Virus record (IMG/VR): IMGVR_UViG_3300042514_000632
Span: 1-43,901 of that record
Strand: one strand, 5' to 3'
From: a virus
Length of the DNA: 43,901 nt
Below, piece by piece: positions 40,171 to 43,901 of this stretch; within the stretch, counting starts at the first letter, position 1; every line of letters starts with the position of its first letter. The position numbers and the translations under genes were made by a program. The notes under the pieces were generated by a model. That model saw only the letters and a program-made list of their open reading frames with translations. It had not been told where the DNA came from and did no database searches.

Positions 40171-40301
40171 GAAACCCCTGTAAACATTGGGGATTATCAA
40201 TGCCCTTCACATTTGCCTTCTAAGGGGGGTATCGAGGGCTGTGAGGGTAGACACCAAGGCTACCCTACAAGGGCTTTGTAGGGCATCCTAGAGGGTTCTA
40301 G
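40171..40301 (+). repeat. Right-arm noncoding repeat, copy 4 (partial)
   Basis: Lacks the 11-mer block but keeps AAACCCCTGTAAACATTGGG, ATGCCCTTCAC, TAAGGGGGGTATC and AGGGCATCCTAGAG. It resembles copy 2 most closely. Confidence 0.8.
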
Positions 40302-40373
40302 GGGGTGCTGGCAGGGGTGATTAGGGGGCTAAACCAGCCCTCTAAACTATTTTCAACTTTCGTATCAATAGGC

Positions 40374-40402
40374 TTGCATCAGACCCCAGACCCCTTATCG
40401 TA
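40374..40402 (+). promoter_or_regulatory. Promoter of the acidic-protein gene
   Basis: TTGCAT (40374-40379), 17 bases, ATCGTA (40397-40402). The predicted transcript has a leader of nearly 90 bases. Confidence 0.45.
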
Positions 40403-40405
40403 ATG

Positions 40406-40480
40406 GAGTAGGGGGAAGTTCACCTACTCGCTCTTTGAAAACTCTCGGCTGAACCTGCAATCTCGCAGGAGGCTGATACC
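40406..40480 (+). promoter_or_regulatory. Structured leader: hairpin, boxA-like element, second hairpin
   Basis: Hairpin GAGTAGG/CCTACTC (40406-40429) is followed by CGCTCTTTGAAAACT (40429-40443), which resembles the boxA antitermination element of rRNA leaders and lambda nut sites. Then comes hairpin CCTGC AATCTC GCAGG (40454-40469) and AGGCTGATACC. The second hairpin recurs before the 41091 gene. Confidence 0.6.
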
Positions 40481-40497
40481 TAAAAACACCAACGCAA

Positions 40498-40938
40498 ATG
40501 AAGAACTGGATTAAGAACTGGCTGGGCATCAACGCCCTCGCCCTCACCCTCAAGGCTACGGATGTCCAAGTCCGAAAGGAACTGGACGCTGTAACCACTA
40601 AGTTGGACGAACTGGAGACCCCCGACTTGTCGGATGTCGAAAGCCGTCTTGACGATGTCGAGGAGAAGCAGAACGACCTCGACCTTGGCGATTATGTCAA
40701 GCACGAGGACTTGGATGACAACATTGAGAACTGGCTGAGCAACAGCGACTATGCTGACTGTGACCGAGTGCGTGATATTATCCAAGAGGAAGTCGATAGC
40801 GATGACCTTGAAGAGAAGATTACGGAAGCGGTTCAGGAGCAGGTCAAGGAACTCACCCAGCCCTCTAAGGAGGAACTCAAAGAACTCATCAAGGTGGTTC
40901 TGGAGGAGATGGTCAAGAAACTGGCTGAAGCCAAGTAA
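40498..40938 (+). CDS. Very acidic coiled-coil protein
   Basis: A 146-residue protein rich in Asp and Glu with heptad patterns (VRKELDAVTTKLDELETPDL, DVESRLDDVEEKQNDLDLGD) and a C-terminal helix (EELKELIKVVLEEMVKKLAE). No enzyme motif. Strong negative charge, small size and place beside an ArdC gene would suit a DNA-mimic or an assembly partner; neither is shown. Its elaborate leader suggests high or regulated expression. Leader end CACCAACGCAA before ATG. Confidence 0.68.
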   Translation: MKNWIKNWLGINALALTLKATDVQVRKELDAVTTKLDELETPDLSDVESRLDDVEEKQNDLDLGDYVKHEDLDDNIENWLSNSDYADCDRVRDIIQEEVDSDDLEEKITEAVQEQVKELTQPSKEELKELIKVVLEEMVKKLAEAK

Positions 40939-40945
40939 GGAAAAC

Positions 40946-40973
40946 AGGGGGAGGTTACTAACCCCTTCTTTCT
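40946..40973 (+). terminator. Terminator-like hairpin after the acidic-protein gene
   Basis: GGGGGAGGTTACTAACCCC followed by TTCTTTCTT. A close relative follows the next gene. Confidence 0.6.
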
Positions 40974-40985
40974 TCATAAAGGTGT

Positions 40986-41015
40986 TTGACAGGTGAGAGT
41001 TATCAAAGCACATTA
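40986..41015 (+). promoter_or_regulatory. Promoter of the 41091 gene
   Basis: TTGACA (40986-40991), 18 bases, ACATTA (41010-41015), followed by CTTTC as in the 43314 promoter. Confidence 0.5.
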
Positions 41016-41046
41016 CTTTCTGTTCGTTGACATCACTTTGGCTAAA

Positions 41047-41073
41047 CCAGCAAACCTGCTGGAGGCTAATACC
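41047..41073 (+). promoter_or_regulatory. Second copy of the leader hairpin
   Basis: CCAGC AAACCT GCTGG then AGGCTAATACC. Compared with 40454-40480, the stem changes are compensatory (CCTGC/GCAGG against CCAGC/GCTGG) and the hairpin is 29 bases from the ATG in both cases. Confidence 0.72.
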
Positions 41074-41090
41074 AAACCAAAAACACGCAT

Positions 41091-41525
41091 ATGAATACTG
41101 AAAATATTAATCCCAAACAAAAGTTCGCTGTTGAGGGCGTTCTACACGCTGATGCTAGCAGTCTCGACTGCACAGTAACGGCTGTCTACTACGGCTTCAA
41201 CTGCTCTCCTCGCCAAGTCCGCTATTACAAGTTGGACAAAAGCGTTGAAAGCATTTTGCAGGGCGGTTACACTCGCTCCAGCATTGTGAACTTCTTGTTC
41301 AAGGTTAAGGAAAAAATGCAAAAGGCTGAACTTAAACACGCTGAATACAAAGAAAAGGCTGAAGGTGTTCGTTTAAAGCAAAACACTAGCACCGACTCGT
41401 TAACCCGACAGGTTCTCCGCAAGGAGGCTTGTCGAATTGAGACTAAAATGTATAACTACGAGTACGAGGTCTTGGGCAAGTACCAGCGAGCCGTTGAGTC
41501 TCTGCGGAAGTTCCTAGAAGAGTGA
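41091..41525 (+). CDS. Hypothetical basic protein
   Basis: A 144-residue protein. The N-terminal third is strand-like (AVEGVLHADASSLDCTVTAV, SPRQVRYYKLDK); the rest is a long basic helix (FKVKEKMQKAELKHAEYKEK). Leader ends ACACGCAT before ATG. Function unknown. Confidence 0.65.
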   Translation: MNTENINPKQKFAVEGVLHADASSLDCTVTAVYYGFNCSPRQVRYYKLDKSVESILQGGYTRSSIVNFLFKVKEKMQKAELKHAEYKEKAEGVRLKQNTSTDSLTRQVLRKEACRIETKMYNYEYEVLGKYQRAVESLRKFLEE

Positions 41526-41531
41526 AATGCA

Positions 41532-41555
41532 GGGGGAAGTAACTAACCCCTTTTT
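41532..41555 (+). terminator. Terminator-like hairpin after the 41091 gene
   Basis: GGGGGAAGTAACTAACCCC followed by TTTTT, homologous to the hairpin at 40946. Confidence 0.6.
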
Positions 41556-41595
41556 GGTTAAGTGATGACACTTTCCGTTCTTTTCCACCACGCAT

Positions 41596-41790
41596 ATGAA
41601 GCAATACTACATCAAGTCCGCTAATGTTAAGAAGTTCTGCAAGAGCCACGGCAAGCGAGTGAGCAAGGATTTCCTTGAAGCACTCGACCGCCATATGGAG
41701 AAGAAACTTCTTCAGGCTCTGACCGAACACAATGGCGGTAAGAAGACCTTGGACATCGCCCTAGCAGGCTACATCCTCGGTAACAAGTAA
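41596..41790 (+). CDS. Putative bacterial-type histone-fold protein
   Basis: A 64-residue protein that follows the single-histone-fold plan of bacterial histones such as Bdellovibrio Bd0055. A short first helix (VKKFCKSHG, 11-19) leads to RVSKDFLEALDRHMEKKLLQ and the long second helix (about 23-45), then KKTL (49-52) in place of the R-K-T-V loop, and a third helix (DIALAGYIL). It has a basic N-terminus. Bacterial histones bind or bend DNA as dimers; a phage copy could package DNA, silence it or displace host factors. Assigned by pattern only; another small three-helix protein is the alternative. CACCACGCAT precedes the ATG. Confidence 0.55.
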   Translation: MKQYYIKSANVKKFCKSHGKRVSKDFLEALDRHMEKKLLQALTEHNGGKKTLDIALAGYILGNK

Positions 41791-41795
41791 ACACA

Positions 41796-41811
41796 GGGGG
41801 GTCAAACCCCC
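41796..41811 (+). terminator. Short GC hairpin after the histone-like gene
   Basis: GGGGG TCAAA CCCCC followed by TTCTCTTTC. A weak terminator or attenuator before the next start. Confidence 0.5.
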
Positions 41812-41830
41812 TTCTCTTTCCACCACGCAT

Positions 41831-42028
41831 ATGAAAAAATATAAGATATCAGATATCAGATGGGACGATGACCAAGAGGTACGGACTGACCTGCCACGGA
41901 CTGTGACAGTCTTAATAGACCCTCTGAAGGCTCAAGGCGGCTACGAGGTTGAAGATGTTCTCAGCGACTGGCTGAGCGACCACTACGGCTGGCTCAACCT
42001 AGGGTTCAAGTTCAAGGAGGTTAAGTAA
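41831..42028 (+). CDS. Hypothetical acidic protein
   Basis: A 65-residue protein (YKISDIRWDDDQEVRTDLPR, then TVTVLIDPL and EDVLSDWLSDHYGWLNLGFK), likely a small alpha/beta fold. CACCACGCAT before the ATG and a terminator behind it. No family recognised. Confidence 0.62.
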   Translation: MKKYKISDIRWDDDQEVRTDLPRTVTVLIDPLKAQGGYEVEDVLSDWLSDHYGWLNLGFKFKEVK

Positions 42029-42033
42029 CAATC

Positions 42034-42065
42034 AGGGCAGGCTCTAAGGGGCTTGCCCTTCTTTG
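42034..42065 (+). terminator. Terminator of the plus-strand right-arm genes
   Basis: AGGGCAGGC and GCTTGCCCT pair (one G-U) around an 8-base loop, followed by TCTTTG. Confidence 0.65.
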
Positions 42066-42261
42066 TGCCTAGATGCCTAGGCTGAGTGCCGCCTAGATGA
42101 CCTGAGGATGCCCTAGGAGGCTCTTTGATTCAGGGGGTGACCAAGGACTAGGGCTGGAATCAGGAGGTCTCAGAATCAATCCTACGAGCCGCCTGAAGAC
42201 CTTCCCTATTGTTCGGCTATAGAATCCAGTTATATGTAACCTGTCAATCTTATTCTGGCAC
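42066..42261. other. Noncoding segment between convergent clusters
   Basis: No gene visible. It holds GGATGCCCTAGGAGG, the reverse complement of the AGGGCATCC block of the right-arm repeat, near 42107-42121, and one TATAGAA box (42218-42224) like those near 35500. Confidence 0.5.
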
Positions 42262-42293
42262 AAAAAGAGGGGAGAGGTTCTTAGTCTCTCCCC
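42262..42293 (-). terminator. Terminator of the 42.9-42.4 kb genes
   Basis: Perfect 8-bp stem GGGGAGAG/CTCTCCCC around a 9-base loop, followed on the minus strand by TCTTTTTG. Confidence 0.8.
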
Positions 42294-42355
42294 CCATAGA
42301 AGCCTACCACGGCTTCTTTACTAGCCACGCAACGCAGGGGTGACCCCCTGTGAAA

Positions 42356-42610
42356 TTAAAAGGTCTTCTTGTCTAGGATAACAAACTCGTCTCCATCTTT
42401 GATTATCCGCACACGCCAGCCCTCGGGCTTGCTCGTGTTGTTGTACCAGCGGATGACCTGAACAGGGTCGTGAGAGGCGTACACGCTCTCGTAGCAACCC
42501 TTGACACCCTTAGCCTCCTCCACACGGAAGATGCTTTTAGAAGTGACTTGGACTTTCTTATTCCACAGCGTGAGGCTGTGGGGTTCGATATGAAAACGGA
42601 CAGGCTTCAT
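42356..42610 (-). CDS. Hypothetical protein
   Basis: An 84-residue basic protein, strand-rich (VRFHIEPHSLTLWNKKVQVT, GWRVRIIKDGDEFVILDK). The start at 42610 follows the stop of the upstream gene by four bases, so the two are an operon. No family recognised. Confidence 0.65.
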   Translation of the reverse strand: MKPVRFHIEPHSLTLWNKKVQVTSKSIFRVEEAKGVKGCYESVYASHDPVQVIRWYNNTSKPEGWRVRIIKDGDEFVILDKKTF

Positions 42611-42614
42611 AGTC

Positions 42615-42923
42615 TTAGACAATGGGCGGGACTTCAACTGGCGGCACAGGGGCAGGCAGAAGGGCTTCATACTCGCTACGAGCAAGCAACTCCATCTCAA
42701 ACTCCGACTTGGTGTAAATCTTAGTCGAGTCGATAGATGTGTAGTTGCAGACCTCGTAGAACGAGTAAGACTTCTCGCTGGAGTGCGGAGAAGCCTCTGC
42801 CTTGGTCTTCTTGAACCAGAGGAGGGTCTCGATAGCCGTGTCAAAGACAGGGCTGGTGGTGGTGCTGGTCTTTGTCTCGTAAGAGACATAAGAAGACACA
42901 ACGAAGTATTTTTCGATTTTCAT
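42615..42923 (-). CDS. Hypothetical protein
   Basis: A 102-residue protein (KYFVVSSYVSYETKTSTTTS, EKSYSFYEVCNYTSIDSTKI) with a proline-rich end (PAPVPPVEVPPIV). Probably a strand-rich small domain with a tail; function unknown. Own promoter and a CACACGCATAAT leader. Confidence 0.63.
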   Translation of the reverse strand: MKIEKYFVVSSYVSYETKTSTTTSPVFDTAIETLLWFKKTKAEASPHSSEKSYSFYEVCNYTSIDSTKIYTKSEFEMELLARSEYEALLPAPVPPVEVPPIV

Positions 42924-42947
42924 ATTATGCGTGTGGGTGAGAAAGGG

Positions 42948-42975
42948 AATGTATTACTATTGAGGTGAGAGTCAA
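42948..42975 (-). promoter_or_regulatory. Right-arm promoter of the 42923 gene
   Basis: TTGACT (42970-42975), 16 bases, TACATT (42948-42953); -35 is 52 bases from the ATG. Confidence 0.5.
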
Positions 42976-42984
42976 CGATTATTT

Positions 42985-43314
42985 TCAGATATCTTCTCCC
43001 CCTTCAGGGAGGTTAGCGAGGTACTCGCAGAGTTCAAAGTTCTCGTTCAGACTGTCAAGGATGGAGTCTTCAATAGCCTTGAGGTCGCTCTTGGTCAAAT
43101 TATTAGCGTCCTTGTCGGAGTTCAGGATGCAATTCCAGTCCGTAATCTTCAGGCGAGTGAAGCAAGCGAACAGGGCGGGGCTATCACCACGCTCGCCAGA
43201 AGACTGGTCTTCAAGCGTGTATTTGGCGTAACCATTGATGGTGAGTTCCCTGCCGTTGACCTCGACTTCAAGGTGTTCGATAGGGTAGGTGAGTTCTGGT
43301 TGTTTGCGGGGCAT
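42985..43314 (-). CDS. Hypothetical protein, paralogue of the 43370 gene
   Basis: A 109-residue acidic protein. YPIEHLEVEVNGRELTINGY followed by AKYTLED matches YRFKNLNIKHEGLDFLVNGI and AHYVIED in the next gene upstream, so the two share a strand-rich N-terminal half. The C-terminal half is helical and acidic (LKAIEDSILDSLNENFELCE). Both end in a helix preceded by SDSxx. Function unknown. Confidence 0.68.
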   Translation of the reverse strand: MPRKQPELTYPIEHLEVEVNGRELTINGYAKYTLEDQSSGERGDSPALFACFTRLKITDWNCILNSDKDANNLTKSDLKAIEDSILDSLNENFELCEYLANLPEGGEDI

Positions 43315-43323
43315 AGGAAAAGT

Positions 43324-43351
43324 AATGTAATACGATTTGCTCTAAGGTCAA
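43324..43351 (-). promoter_or_regulatory. Leaderless-type promoter of the 43314 gene
   Basis: TTGACC (43346-43351), 16 bases, TACATT (43324-43329), 9 bases to the ATG. Confidence 0.5.
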
Positions 43352-43369
43352 GCGTCTTTAAAAAGAAAA

Positions 43370-43630
43370 TTAAATCTTATTCCCTAGAACACGACAGAGG
43401 TGGCTGTCTTTATGAAGGGCGATTATAACCGAGTCAGAGAGGTAGCCAAGGACTTCCTTGGACTGGACATAGCCACCAACGCCAATGGCATCGTAGACCT
43501 CAGCGTCTTCAAAGCCAGCCTGCTTGCCGTCTTCATCGTAATCTTCAATAACATAATGAGCAATGCCATTGACCAAGAAGTCTAAACCCTCGTGCTTGAT
43601 GTTCAGATTTTTAAATCTGTAGGAGTACAT
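43370..43630 (-). CDS. Hypothetical protein, paralogue of the 42985 gene
   Basis: An 86-residue acidic protein (MYSYRFKNLNIKHEG start). See the 42985 gene for the shared half. A promoter whose -10 ends 9 bases before the ATG at 43630 supports this start; an in-frame ATG at 43645 lies inside the -10. Confidence 0.66.
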   Translation of the reverse strand: MYSYRFKNLNIKHEGLDFLVNGIAHYVIEDYDEDGKQAGFEDAEVYDAIGVGGYVQSKEVLGYLSDSVIIALHKDSHLCRVLGNKI

Positions 43631-43639
43631 AACGACACC

Positions 43640-43668
43640 CAGCATTCAGAAAAGTATTACTCTGTCAA
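43640..43668 (-). promoter_or_regulatory. Leaderless-type promoter of the 43630 gene
   Basis: TTGACA (43663-43668), 17 bases, weak -10 ATGCTG (43640-43645). The -35 lies over the last codons of the HTH gene. Confidence 0.45.
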
Positions 43669-43901
43669 CTTCTTTTCTTGGGGGGACGGAACATCTATAA
43701 TATCCCCCCTGAGCATAGAGTTTATGTCCTCGTGGCTGACCCTGAGCCTATGCTCCACGATGACTGTAGGGGCATCCTGAAGGGCTTGAACCTTGTCCAC
43801 CATAATGGCGATGGCGAGGGGTAGTTGACCAGCAGGGATATTTTCAATCTCGTCCAGAAGCCTAGTAGAGCCACGAGTGACAATCTGGGAGAGCAGGTTA
43901 G
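43657..43901 (-). CDS. Helix-turn-helix protein, C-terminal part (gene starts at 390 at the left end)
   Basis: Frame open from the right edge to a TAA at 43657. The last 29 codons (43657-43743) are unique to this end and complete the 158-residue protein: the tail reads RVSHEDINSMLRGDIIDVPS and ends KKLTE, an acidic then basic C-terminus. The remaining codons repeat those of the left end. Confidence 0.75.
   Translation of the reverse strand, partial: NLLSQIVTRGSTRLLDEIENIPAGQLPLAIAIMVDKVQALQDAPTVIVEHRLRVSHEDINSMLRGDIIDVPSPQEKKLTE
43744..43901. repeat. Terminal redundancy, right copy (matches 1-158)
   Basis: See the left copy. One silent difference at 43870. Confidence 0.95.

Noticed and set aside
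37240-40497. CRISPR-like array in the repeat region
   Set aside because: The repeats are long, diverged and only four; there are no short regular repeats with unique spacers.
41063-41073. 16S rRNA-like sequence in the leader (GGCTAATACC)
   Set aside because: Only ten bases match and the hairpin context is not that of rRNA; chance similarity.

Overview
The window is a complete tailed-phage genome of podovirus type, assembled as a circle and cut open inside a gene. Bases 43744-43901 repeat bases 1-158 with one synonymous difference, so the unit is about 43,743 bp. An unclassified environmental phage of a Gram-negative host is most likely. It encodes a lipoprotein that could span the envelope, a holin, a portal, an SU10-type capsid protein and T7-like internal virion proteins, but no tape measure, sheath or tail tube. 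I see no DNA polymerase, primase, RNA polymerase, integrase or classical repressor, so replication and transcription should depend on host enzymes.

Layout. (a) 0.4-7.5 kb, plus strand: early operon with endonuclease VII, RecE-like nuclease, wHTH replication initiator, DnaC-like loader, secreted transglycosylase, ribbon-helix-helix protein, ERF annealing protein with an SSB-like tip, metallophosphoesterase and small unknowns. (b) 34.4-7.5 kb, minus strand: late operon running HTH protein, large terminase, small HTH, portal, scaffold, capsid, connector and tail proteins, tail fibres, three internal virion proteins (the last a 3,042-residue polyvalent megaprotein with zincin, ADP-ribosyltransferase, LPD and GNAT modules), holin and spanin-like lipoprotein. 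(c) 34.4-35.1 kb, minus strand: seven tRNAs, all with U34 anticodons, plus a long structured RNA element that is not a normal tRNA. (d) 35.9-43.7 kb: host-takeover arm of small genes, mostly unknown, with an ArdC-type anti-restriction protein, a very acidic coiled-coil protein with an elaborate leader, and a 64-residue protein that looks like a bacterial histone fold.

Expression logic. Shine-Dalgarno sequences are essentially absent. Most early genes with a visible promoter, and the first late gene, have a sigma70-like promoter whose -10 ends 5-9 bases before the ATG, which predicts leaderless transcripts. Many right-arm genes instead carry TTGACA-N17-TTCRTT promoters followed by a roughly 17-base leader ending in CACCACGCATATG. 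Long, diverged noncoding repeats sit in pairs upstream of the two minus-strand clusters of this arm. Plus-strand genes in the arm are separate cassettes with a hairpin after each gene, and two of them share a 5' hairpin with compensatory changes.
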